This document shows, one piece after another, positions 47,741 through 55,107 of a stretch of DNA of 64,000 bases. Source of the DNA: Bradyrhizobium sp. WSM471 (GTDB taxonomy: Bacteria; Pseudomonadota; Alphaproteobacteria; Rhizobiales; Xanthobacteraceae). Position numbers and translations under genes: made by a program. Within the stretch, counting starts at the first letter, position 1, and each line of letters starts with the position of its first letter. A model generated the notes under the pieces. The model did no database searches. It was not told where the DNA came from and was given only the letters and a program-made list of their open reading frames with translations. The stretch spans positions 2,046,001-2,110,000 of the forward strand of contig NZ_CM001442.1 in the NCBI RefSeq assembly GCF_000244915.1, written 5' to 3'.

Positions 47741-48168
47741 GCCCTTGCCAAGGCTACTCGGCGCAGCTTCGATGTCAGGAGAGCGGCCCTTTTCGTTTCG
47801 CATTCCCAGATAACGATGACGCGCCAGCCGGCTTTGCGCAACGAGCGGGTGGTTTGGCGGTCGCGCTGAACGTTCCTGTCTAGCTTGCGGACCCAGTAAG
47901 CTTTGTTCGATCGCGGCACGCGAGCGCGGCCGCATCCAACATGGCAGTGCCAGAAGCAGCCGTTGACGAAGACCGCGACCCTCCATTTCGGGAAGACAAG
48001 ATCTGGCTTGCCAGGTAAGTCCTTACGGTGCAGTCGGAAACGAAGACCCATGGCGTGCGCCGCTCGCCTGACCAGCACTTCGGGAGTGGTGTTCTTGGAC
48101 TTAACTTGGGCCATCGTCCATGAGCGATGAGCAGGATCCTCCTTCCAAGGAATCTTTCGGCTTGGCAT
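47731..48168 (-). CDS. vsr: very short patch repair (Vsr) endonuclease
   Basis: A 145-residue Vsr-type nuclease: MAQVKSKNTTPEVLVRRAAH, LRFRLHRKDLPGKPDLVFPK with the catalytic Asp, and VFVNGCFWHCHVGCGRARVP with the His and zinc-binding Cys. Vsr cuts beside T:G mismatches produced by deaminated 5-methylcytosine. No cytosine methylase gene is in the element. I chose the ATG at 48168, because the longer frame overlaps the next gene; it converges with the helicase stop by 10 bp. Confidence 0.9.
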   Translation of the reverse strand: MPSRKIPWKEDPAHRSWTMAQVKSKNTTPEVLVRRAAHAMGLRFRLHRKDLPGKPDLVFPKWRVAVFVNGCFWHCHVGCGRARVPRSNKAYWVRKLDRNVQRDRQTTRSLRKAGWRVIVIWECETKRAALLTSKLRRVALARAHG

Positions 48169-48200
48169 CTCGCTTGATGGCTGCGGTCGGCTGCGCTTTC

Positions 48201-48449
48201 TCACGTTAAGCCGTTGTGCACGTGATCGGCGAGTTGCTCCGAAATAGCCAGCCAATCCCCTTCAGTGTATTTGGAGGCAAAGCTCTGCTCGAAGCCGTCC
48301 ATGATATAATCGAGGGCGTCGATCATCTGAGCGCCTTGATAGCCGGGAAACCGCTCGTAAGCCCCCGCGAAAAGGCGCTCGCGCTCGTCGGTTTCGTAGA
48401 TCTTTAGAGCTTCGGTTTCGAAGTCTATTTTGCCGTAGGGTGTGGCCAC
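48201..48449 (-). CDS. small acidic hypothetical protein
   Basis: An 82-residue acidic protein (GKIDFETEALKIYETDERER, then DALDYIMDGFEQSF). It sits 5 bp before the HNH-type gene's stop, in a minus-strand run of three genes upstream of vsr. Function unknown. Confidence 0.65.
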   Translation of the reverse strand: MATPYGKIDFETEALKIYETDERERLFAGAYERFPGYQGAQMIDALDYIMDGFEQSFASKYTEGDWLAISEQLADHVHNGLT

Positions 48450-48453
48450 AGGT

Positions 48454-49164
48454 CTACTCCAGCATGTCGTCGGTCCAGCCTACCTCACAGGCGAGATACC
48501 CCCTCAGCTCTATGAAGATGCGAACCCCATCATCCCAGCAGGGACGGAAACGATATCGGTTCTCCTGAACAATTATCCAGCCATCCTGAAACACTCCTGG
48601 CTCGGGCTCGACGAGCCTCGTGAGCATCCGTGAACCAACTTCGGGCCAGAGCCCCACTAGACCGCTTGCCGTCCCCTCAAAGTATGCGCGGTCGTCAGCA
48701 GATAGGGTCACAAGCGGACGCGCCCAATAAACATCCGGCTCCTCAAACCTAGGCGTGTTGAGTTCGAACGTCGCGTGCCCGCGCGCCAGCTTTACGAGCA
48801 CGCGCTTCACTCTATCTTCTTCGACCGACCAGACAATGCCAGCTTCGGTCCCAGCCTTGGCTCGCTTCAATCGCTGCACTAGTGCCGGGCTATTCTTGAG
48901 AATATTCGCCACCTTGCGCCGCTCTACGTGTTCCGGGTCCGCATGTCCGGTTGCTGCGCATTCCACTATGCACGTTACGTATTCCTCGTCCTGCCCGAGC
49001 GAGTTGTTGCAGGAGCGGCAGGCGGCACAGCCATCAACATTTGCCGGCAATGGCTCATCCAAGAACAGCTTGGATGGCACGTGGTCAAGCGTATCTGCCG
49101 GACCGCCGCAGTGAATGCAACCGCCGACCTCGCGCTCATCGCCGGTGAACAGAACCCGTCGCAA
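48454..49164 (-). CDS. HNH-type endonuclease-like protein
   Basis: A 236-residue protein whose N-terminus is an HNH/zinc motif: GCIHCGGPADTLDHVPSKLF followed by CAACRSCNNSLGQDEEY. The CxxC...DH...CxxCN pattern matches HNH nucleases. The remaining 170 residues are of unknown fold. It lies upstream of the acidic protein and Vsr genes on the same strand and is probably part of a restriction or defence set. Confidence 0.75.
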   Translation of the reverse strand: MRRVLFTGDEREVGGCIHCGGPADTLDHVPSKLFLDEPLPANVDGCAACRSCNNSLGQDEEYVTCIVECAATGHADPEHVERRKVANILKNSPALVQRLKRAKAGTEAGIVWSVEEDRVKRVLVKLARGHATFELNTPRFEEPDVYWARPLVTLSADDRAYFEGTASGLVGLWPEVGSRMLTRLVEPEPGVFQDGWIIVQENRYRFRPCWDDGVRIFIELRGYLACEVGWTDDMLE

Positions 49165-49200
49165 CTGAACCTCGCTTTATGGCCGGCCTTTGTCTCAGGC

Positions 49201-49716
49201 TCAAAGTCCAAACATCAAATCAGACATCCCGGGCCGCGCCGGCTCCTCGGAGACAACCTGTTCGGCCCAGTGATCCAGTGATGCATCGGCCTCACGGAAA
49301 AGGGCAGCGCGGGCGGGATCGTGAAGCATGACCTGCTTCAGCGCCTGGCCAGCTATCGAGTCCTTGAATTCGACCTGGCGATGGACGCTACCCCTTTTAT
49401 GGAGGCCGAATTCGTGCGTCAGAAGCCGCACGTCATCCCGGTGCAGATGCCCGAGAAACATTCGGGGCTCGCGCGCGGAGTCGTGGCAGACAGCCCAGCC
49501 CGATGGTCCTGAAACCATTCCGCGGCGCTGCCAGCCATCTTCGGCATAGCAAAGGCAGGGCAGCGCGAATGCCTCTCCGATGAGGTCCACGCTGGACTCG
49601 CGACCGCTCGAGTTCTGCATGTGCAGCACGACGCGTCCGGTCTCCACCATGGCCCGAAACGTGACGCCCGAGACTTCCTGCTCATGGAACACGAACTTCG
49701 TTGATGGCTGCTTCAT
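49201..49716 (-). CDS. hypothetical protein
   Basis: A 171-residue protein with MKQPSTKFVFHEQEVSGVTF and a mixed alpha/beta pattern; no domain recognised. It is the last gene before the right end of the transposon, 37 bp upstream of the HNH gene on the same strand. Confidence 0.6.
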   Translation of the reverse strand: MKQPSTKFVFHEQEVSGVTFRAMVETGRVVLHMQNSSGRESSVDLIGEAFALPCLCYAEDGWQRRGMVSGPSGWAVCHDSAREPRMFLGHLHRDDVRLLTHEFGLHKRGSVHRQVEFKDSIAGQALKQVMLHDPARAALFREADASLDHWAEQVVSEEPARPGMSDLMFGL

Positions 49717-49862
49717 GCTTTGCTCACTAGGTGATTGGGCGGGGTTTGGAGGCGTCGGAGAACGCAGCGAAGCTGATCAGACCCCCCTGACTTTTTCGGC
49801 GCTCAAAAGTGGGCGAAAAAATCGAGGCGGAATTCGATAGGCGTGTCAGGATGTTGGGAGAT

Positions 49863-49933
49863 CGAGTCGTTTTCAAAACGAAATCGAGTCGTTCTTAAAG
49901 CGCAAATCGAGTCGTTTTCAAAGTGTCCGCATA
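49863..49933. repeat. right end of Tn7-like element: three packed transposase-binding-type repeats
   Basis: On the minus strand TTTGAAAACGACTCG lies at 49908-49922 and 49863-49877, with the TTTAAGAACGACTCG variant at 49885-49899. Spacing is 22-23 bp, so the sites nearly touch, as in Tn7 right ends. The outermost bases are TATGCGGACAC. Confidence 0.85.
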
Positions 49934-49938
49934 GCGAG
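49934..49938. repeat. right copy of 5-bp target-site duplication
   Basis: GCGAG, identical to the five bases before the left terminus. Seven bases separate it from the tRNA CCA end. Confidence 0.8.
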
Positions 49939-49945
49939 CGAAGGC

Positions 49946-50021
49946 TGGTGGGCCCGGCAGGACTCGAACCTGCAACCAGACCGTTATGAGCGGCCGGCTC
50001 TAACCATTGAGCTACAGGCCC
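49946..50021 (-). tRNA. tRNA with CAT anticodon, probably tRNA-Ile2
   Basis: A full cloverleaf can be folded on the minus strand: acceptor GGGCCTG/CGGGCCC with encoded CCA, D-arm GCTCAATGGTTAGAGC, anticodon stem GGCCG/CGGTC around CTCATAA, and T-arm GCAGG-TTCGAGT-CCTGC. The anticodon loop and the following TGGT resemble E. coli ileX more than elongator Met, so the wobble C is probably lysidine-modified by TilS to read AUA. It marks the target site of the transposon. Confidence 0.88.
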
Positions 50022-50400
50022 CGCCGCGAGACGGGCCGCGAGAGGCGCGGCCGGCAACGGTGCGCGGTTCGTTTACAGGGACGGAGGCGGGGGTGCAATG
50101 CTGGCTCCGGCGGTTGGAAACGTCGGGGCGGCGAGGTCTAAGATTTTTGAATAACCGAAATCGGCGATGATGCCCTTATAGTCCTGTTTTGCCCGACGGC
50201 GCAAGCCCACCTCGCCGAGCTTTCGCCCGCCGCCCCTGGCAATCGCGCCAGGGGCTCGTTTTTTCGATTCCGTAACCTCTTGTAATCCCTCAATGTTTCT
50301 ACTGTGCATGGGGTTGTTTTCGCACATTTGTTGGGAGGGGTCTTCCGGTCCCCTCCGATGTCGCGTCGGCGCGCTGCGGGCGCGGGGCAGTTCCACAGGC
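50022..50400. other. intergenic region with possible small RNA
   Basis: No protein gene seen. The plus strand has a promoter-like stretch (TTGAATAACC, later CCTTATAGTCC) followed by about 60 nt and a strong intrinsic terminator at 50232-50264, which would fit a short non-coding transcript. This is inference. Confidence 0.35.
50232..50264 (+). terminator. intrinsic terminator
   Basis: A perfect 9-bp GC-rich stem GCCCCTGGC/GCCAGGGGC with a 6-nt loop, followed by TCGTTTTTT. It faces plus-strand transcripts. There is no plus-strand protein gene immediately upstream. Confidence 0.8.
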
Positions 50401-51375
50401 CTAGTCCACCGACACGCCGGCGAACTCCACCACCTTGCGCCACTTCTCGGTCTCGTCGGTGACCAGCTTGCCGAACTCGGCCGGCGTCATCGGCTTGGGG
50501 ATGCCGCCGGTCTCGGTGAGGCGCGCGACCAGCTTCGGGTCCTTCAGCGCCTCGTTGACGGCCTTGTTGAGGATCTCGATCACGTCCTGCGGCGTGCCCT
50601 TCGGCGCGGAGATGCCGTAGAAGCCGACCGATTCGAAGCCCGGCAAGGTCTCGGCGATCGCCGGCACGTCAGGCACGCTCGGCCAGCGCTGCGGCGAGGT
50701 GACGCCGAGCGCGCGGACGTTGCCGCCCTTGGCCTGCTCCATCGCGGAGGGGAGGTTGTCGAAGATCAGCTGCACCTTGTTGGAGATGATGTCGGGGAAG
50801 GCGATCGCAGATCCCCGATAGGGCACGTGCACCATGTCGCACTTGGTCATCACCTTGAACAGCTCCGCCGACATGTGCACCGAGGTGCCGTTGCCGGACG
50901 AGGCAAAGGAGATCTTTCCGGGATTGGCCTTGCAGTAGTCGATGAACTCCTGAACCGTCTTCGCCGGGAACGCGTTGGAGACGACCAGCATGTTGGTGAG
51001 CTGCATGATGCTGGCGACCGGCACGGTGTCGCGCAGGAAGTCGAACGGCAGCTTCTTGTAGAGCGAGGTGGAGATCGCGTTGTTGGGCGCGACGAACAGC
51101 AGCGTGTAGCCGTCCGGCGGTGAGGTGATCGCGGCCGCGGCCGCGATGTTGCCGCCGGAGCCGGTGCGGTTCTCGACGATGAACTGCTGGCCGAGGCGGT
51201 CGGTCAGCCACTGCGCCATGATCCGCGCCACGATGTCGACCGGGCCGCCGGCGGAAAAGCCGATCAGCCAGTGCACGGGACGGTCGGGATAAGCGGCGGA
51301 GGCGGGAGGTGCGGCGCCCAAAAGCGTTGAAAGGAAAACCAGCCCGAAAACACTGTTACGCAAAATTCGCAACAT
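50401..51375 (-). CDS. Bug-family tripartite tricarboxylate transporter receptor
   Basis: A 324-residue secreted receptor: signal peptide ending near APPASAAYPD, then VHWLIGFSAGGPVDIVARIM and VENRTGSGGNIAAAA. The ATG at 51375 has GGGAGG 6 nt upstream. As with the receptor at 2883, no TctAB permease genes are adjacent. Ligand unknown. Its divergent neighbour is another solute-binding protein. Confidence 0.92.
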   Translation of the reverse strand: MLRILRNSVFGLVFLSTLLGAAPPASAAYPDRPVHWLIGFSAGGPVDIVARIMAQWLTDRLGQQFIVENRTGSGGNIAAAAAITSPPDGYTLLFVAPNNAISTSLYKKLPFDFLRDTVPVASIMQLTNMLVVSNAFPAKTVQEFIDYCKANPGKISFASSGNGTSVHMSAELFKVMTKCDMVHVPYRGSAIAFPDIISNKVQLIFDNLPSAMEQAKGGNVRALGVTSPQRWPSVPDVPAIAETLPGFESVGFYGISAPKGTPQDVIEILNKAVNEALKDPKLVARLTETGGIPKPMTPAEFGKLVTDETEKWRKVVEFAGVSVD

Positions 51376-51482
51376 GACGCCTCCCATTGTTCTATTGTCG
51401 TTGGGCCGCATGCTTTCACAAAATCGGGGCGCTGCCTACATCGCCGCAAGTCGATGTTGACGCGCCCCCGCCGGGACCGACC

Positions 51483-52460
51483 ATGAGATTCGCGACCACC
51501 CTTCTTCTCGGCGCGGCGCTGCTGGTCAGCCCCGCCGCCGCTCAAACCGGAGGCAACGCCATTCCGACCACGACACCCGGCCTGACGATCAGCTTGGGCA
51601 CCGCGACGCCCGGCGGCGGCTTTCCTCTCTATGGCAACGCCTTTGCGCAAGCGATGAACGCGGCCGATCCGCAAGTGATCATCGCCCCGCGCAACACCAA
51701 GGGCAGCAACGAGAACATTCCGCTCTTGGAGAAGGGCGAGCTCGATCTCGCTCTGGTGGCGGGCGAGCCGGCCTATGAAGCCTTCGCCGGCATCGGCCGC
51801 GCGCCGGTACGGCTGAAAATTCTCACGGCGATCTATTCCAACCCCGGCATGTTCGTGGTGCGCGCGGACAGTCCGTACAAGACCATCCGCGATCTCGTCG
51901 GCCAGCCCGTCGCATTCGGCGCCAAGGGCTCGGGCCTGCCGATCCTGGCGCGCTACGTGCTCGATGGTCTCGGGTTGAAGCAGGACGAGGATTTCAAGGC
52001 GATCTATCTCGACCGCGCCGGCGACGGCCCCGCGATGGTCGAGGACGGCCGTGTCGCCGCCCTCTGGGGCGCCGGCATCGGCTGGCCCGGCTTCGCGGCG
52101 GTCGCCTCGAGCGCCTCAGGCGCGCGCTTCATCGCGCCCAGCGGCGAGGAGATCACGCGCATCCGCGCCAAGCACGCGTTCCTGAAGCCGCTCACCGTGC
52201 CGGCCGGCAGCTACCCGAACCAGTCCGAACCGATCGCCTCGCTCGGGTCCTGGAGTTTTGTGCTGACGCGCGAAGATCTGCCCGACGATGTCGCCTATCG
52301 TCTTGCGAAGACGCTTCACGTCGTCGAGCCGACATTCTGCAAGCAGCTCGCGCAAGCCTGCGAGACCACGGCCGCAAACACCGTCGCCGCCGCGCCGAAG
52401 CCGGAGCTGATCCATCCAGGCGTGATGAAGTATTTTCGCGAGATCGGGGTGGTGAAGTGA
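51483..52460 (+). CDS. TAXI-family TRAP transporter solute-binding protein
   Basis: A 325-residue secreted protein with signal peptide (cleavage near SPAAAQ) and the TAXI-family opening LTISLGTATPGGGFPLYGNA. Later GPAMVEDGRVAALWGAG and SFVLTREDLPDDVAYRLAKT fit the family. TRAP TAXI receptors hand small acids to a fused DctQM permease; no such permease gene is adjacent. Ligand unknown. Confidence 0.85.
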   Translation: MRFATTLLLGAALLVSPAAAQTGGNAIPTTTPGLTISLGTATPGGGFPLYGNAFAQAMNAADPQVIIAPRNTKGSNENIPLLEKGELDLALVAGEPAYEAFAGIGRAPVRLKILTAIYSNPGMFVVRADSPYKTIRDLVGQPVAFGAKGSGLPILARYVLDGLGLKQDEDFKAIYLDRAGDGPAMVEDGRVAALWGAGIGWPGFAAVASSASGARFIAPSGEEITRIRAKHAFLKPLTVPAGSYPNQSEPIASLGSWSFVLTREDLPDDVAYRLAKTLHVVEPTFCKQLAQACETTAANTVAAAPKPELIHPGVMKYFREIGVVK

Positions 52461-52477
52461 CGGTCGCAACAAGGGAC

Positions 52478-52557
52478 CGTCATTCCGGGGCGATGCAGAG
52501 CATCGAGCCCGGAATCTCGAGATCCCGGGTCTGGTCCTTCGGACCATCCCGGGATGA
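52478..52557. repeat. interspersed inverted-repeat element
   Basis: GTCATTCCGGGG at one side and CCCGGGATGAC at the other form an imperfect hairpin of about 80 bp between convergent genes. The sequence style (including GATGCAGAGCATCGAGCCCG) is that of the short palindromic repeats scattered in Bradyrhizobium genomes. It could act as a transcription terminator. Confidence 0.55.
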
Positions 52558-52568
52558 CCGCTACGCGG

Positions 52569-53813
52569 TCACTTCTTCACCATCGCACAGGCCGGGTCCG
52601 GCGGACCGAACGCCTTGTCGCCGGAGATGGTCGTGAGGATCTTGTAATAGTCCCACGGATATTTGCTTTCCTGCGGCGTCTTCACCTGCACCAGCCAGAG
52701 GTCGTGCACCATCAGATTGTCTTCGCGCAGTTTGCCGTTGCGGGCGAAGAAATCCTCGATCGGCTTTTCCCGCATCTTGGCTGCGACCTTGAGCGGATCG
52801 TCGGTGCCGGCGTCCTTGATGGCGTTGAGATAGTGCATCACGCTCGAATAGACGCCGGCCTGCCACATCGACGGCATCTTGTTCATCTTGGCGAAGTAGC
52901 GCTTCGACCATTCGCGGGTCTTGTCGTCCAGGTCCCAATAGAACGACGTCGTCAGCAACAGCCCCTGGGCCGCCTGCAGGCCGAGGCCGTGGATGTCGGT
53001 GATCAGCGCCAGCAGTGCCGCCATCTGCTGGCCGCCCTTGAACACGCCGAACTCGGAGCCGGTCTTGATCTCGTTCATGTTGTTCGGCGGACCCGCCGCG
53101 ATGCCGATGATCTTGGCCTTGGAGGCCTGCGCCTGCAGCACGAACGAAGAGAGGTCGGGCGTTGCCAGCGGCGGCTTCACCGAGCCCAGCACCTTGCCGC
53201 CATTGGCGGTCACGATGGCCGAGGCGTCGCGCTCCAGCGAATGACCGAAGGCATAATCGTCGGTGATGAAGAACCAGCTGTCGCCGCCGCGCTTGACCAC
53301 CGCGTCCGCGGTGCCGACCGCGAGCGCGCGGGTGTCGAACACCCACTGGATCGCATAGGGCGAGCAGAACTTGCCGTGGAAATCGGCGGTGCCGGTCGAG
53401 TGGGTGATGAACAGCCGCTTCTTCTCGTTGGCCATGTTCTGAACCGCGAGCCCGACCGCGGAGACCGGCACGTCGACGATCAGATCGACCTGGTCGACGT
53501 CGTACCAGCGCCGTGCAATCGCGCCGCCGATATCGGCCTTGAGCTGGTGGTCGCCGACGACGATGCTGATCGGCTTGCCGAGCACGGTGCCGCCGAAATC
53601 GTCGATCGCCATCTGCGCCGCCGTCACCGAGCCCTGGCCGGTCGGCGCCGAGGCCGGACCGTTCATGTCGGTAAGCACACCGATCTTGACGACGTCGTCG
53701 GACACCTGCGCCACTGCGGCGCCCGGCAGCAGCGTCGTCGCCAGGAACGTCGTCGCCAGGAACGTCGCTGCAATGCCGGCAGCCACCGGCAGTCCAAATT
53801 TCGTTGGCTTCAT
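52569..53813 (-). CDS. ABC transporter substrate-binding protein (LivK-type)
   Basis: A 414-residue type I periplasmic binding protein: signal peptide of about 35 residues, VVKIGVLTDMNGPASAPTGQ, and VFDTRALAVGTADAVVKRGG. Family members bind branched-chain amino acids, urea or aromatic compounds for ABC importers. No permease or ATPase genes are adjacent. The signal peptide has a tandem duplication (FLATTFLATT). A GGGGAGG ribosome-binding site precedes the ATG. Confidence 0.92.
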   Translation of the reverse strand: MKPTKFGLPVAAGIAATFLATTFLATTLLPGAAVAQVSDDVVKIGVLTDMNGPASAPTGQGSVTAAQMAIDDFGGTVLGKPISIVVGDHQLKADIGGAIARRWYDVDQVDLIVDVPVSAVGLAVQNMANEKKRLFITHSTGTADFHGKFCSPYAIQWVFDTRALAVGTADAVVKRGGDSWFFITDDYAFGHSLERDASAIVTANGGKVLGSVKPPLATPDLSSFVLQAQASKAKIIGIAAGPPNNMNEIKTGSEFGVFKGGQQMAALLALITDIHGLGLQAAQGLLLTTSFYWDLDDKTREWSKRYFAKMNKMPSMWQAGVYSSVMHYLNAIKDAGTDDPLKVAAKMREKPIEDFFARNGKLREDNLMVHDLWLVQVKTPQESKYPWDYYKILTTISGDKAFGPPDPACAMVKK

Positions 53814-53912
53814 GCTTGTCCTCCCCTGATCCGGCGCGTTGGCCGGTGTACCCCCGGGTATGGCCCGGCTGAATTGGTTTCTTTTGCAACTATTTGGGGG
53901 CGGGCGTCAACG

Positions 53913-54806
53913 TCAGCCGGCGAAGCGGATTTGTCCGGCGGGGGAGGGATCGTAGCCGGTCAGCTCCTCGGCGCGCTGGAGCAACCGCTTTTCGCTGAGG
54001 AACCGGATCAGGCCCTGCATGGCGGGGCGGAAATAGCTGCGCTGCCGCATCGCGAGGTCAAAATTCTCCCAGACCAGCGGCACGAAATCGAGGCCGGCCG
54101 AGCGCGCCGCCGCACGCGTCGCGATTCCGCAATCGGCTTGTCCCGCGCGGACGATCTCGGCGAGATCCGGCCCGGTCAGGACCGGCGTCTCGATCCGGCG
54201 CAAATCGCGCGTCGAGGCGCCGGCGCGCTTCAGCAACACATCCAGCAGCATTTGCGCGCCCGTGCCCTGTTGCCGCATCGCCATTTTGGCCCCGAGCGCG
54301 AGCACGTCGGAGAGGCCGCGCAGCCGCTTGGGATTGGCCGGCGGCAGCACGAGACCCTGCTCGCGGCGCACGAACGCGACCAGCAATGCATCATGCAGGT
54401 CCGGAGCGTCTCGCAGAACCGTCGCATTGGCGTCCGCGGCAAGATTGCCATCGGCATCGAGGCTGTGGAAGTGCACCGCCACGGCCATCACCTCGTCGCG
54501 CTGCAAGCGCTCGAGCCCGCGCGCGCTGCCCTCGCTCATCGATCCCAGCCCCGAGCCGGATTCGCGCAGACTCCAATCCAGAAGCTCGTCCTGGCTGCCG
54601 CCGACGACCGGCGGCGGCTCAGCAATCAGCATGCCGGCCGGACGCGCCAGTCCGGACAGCACCCAGAGGTCGAGCTCGTGCCGCGGGAAGAGCCACTTTC
54701 CGGTCACCTTGGTGCAGGGGATCGCACCGGTGGTGACGAGTTCGTATAGCTTGCGTTCGCCGAGCCGAAGATAGTCGGCGGCTTCGCTGGTCGTCAGGAA
54801 TTCCAT
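53913..54806 (-). CDS. MerR/excisionase-type HTH regulator with PBP-like ligand domain
   Basis: A 297-residue protein. The N-terminus is an excisionase-like winged HTH (FLTTSEAADYLRLGERKLYE, then VTGKWLFPRHELD). The rest is a PBP-like domain (residues about 90-290) like that fused to MoeA in this window. Proteins of this type control molybdate or tungstate genes. It is divergent from a TupA-like gene across a 300-bp gap, so it is the probable oxyanion-responsive regulator of that operon. Confidence 0.85.
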   Translation of the reverse strand: MEFLTTSEAADYLRLGERKLYELVTTGAIPCTKVTGKWLFPRHELDLWVLSGLARPAGMLIAEPPPVVGGSQDELLDWSLRESGSGLGSMSEGSARGLERLQRDEVMAVAVHFHSLDADGNLAADANATVLRDAPDLHDALLVAFVRREQGLVLPPANPKRLRGLSDVLALGAKMAMRQQGTGAQMLLDVLLKRAGASTRDLRRIETPVLTGPDLAEIVRAGQADCGIATRAAARSAGLDFVPLVWENFDLAMRQRSYFRPAMQGLIRFLSEKRLLQRAEELTGYDPSPAGQIRFAG

Positions 54807-54808
54807 CC

Positions 54809-54822
54809 TGCATTCCTATGCA
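54809..54822. promoter_or_regulatory. candidate operator between the HTH-PBP gene and the tup-like operon
   Basis: TGCAT-TCCT-ATGCA is a perfect 5-bp inverted repeat with a 4-bp spacer, overlapping the leader just before the regulator's start codon. A related CTGCATTTCC occurs at 54862. The position suits autoregulation; binding is not shown. Confidence 0.35.
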
Positions 54823-55107
54823 AATTCTTGCTTCTTTTTGGAGCTCGACGCAGGTGGAATTCTGCATTTCCAGTTTTGTCCGCTACGACCATGCCTGATC
54901 ATCTCGCTGCTTTGCAACACATCCCCACGCGCGATCTCTGCTTTGGTGAACGATCCTGAATCGCTCGCGTGGCGCGGACCTCGCGGCTGTCGCGCGCGCC
55001 GCATTGCCGGAATTTCCCGACACGGCGGGCACAATGAGCAGACGCGTCACGAGTGCGGCGCAATCGATCATCATCATGATCGCGTCATAGCCTGTGGGAA
55101 CCCGATC
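54823..55107. other. divergent promoter region of the HTH-PBP and TupA-like genes
   Basis: About 285 bp with no gene. It includes a GGAATTCTGCATTTCC imperfect palindrome at 54856-54871 that may be a second operator copy. Confidence 0.4.

Larger units (their letters stand above)
26524..49933. mobile_element. Tn7-like transposon inserted next to a tRNA gene
   Basis: A 23,410-bp element. The termini are TGTGGGGCCACTTTGAAAAC on the left and, read inward on the minus strand, TATGCGGACACTTTGAAAAC on the right; the match extends to 23 of 26 positions. Inside each end are repeated TTTGAAAACGACTCG sites, four spaced on the left and three packed 22-23 bp apart on the right. GCGAG flanks both sides. 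The right end lies 12 bp from the 3' CCA of a tRNA. This is the plan of Tn7, whose packed right end faces glmS. Cargo includes DNA-repair and probable defence genes. No intact tnsA, tnsB or tnsC is seen; an internal IS21 and two 5'-truncated genes point to a deletion. The element is probably no longer self-mobile. Confidence 0.85.

Noticed and set aside
49863..49922. Three regularly spaced repeats that could look like a CRISPR remnant
   Set aside because: Spacers are only 7-8 bp, there are three copies, and inverted copies occur at the other end of the element, so they are transposon-end sites.
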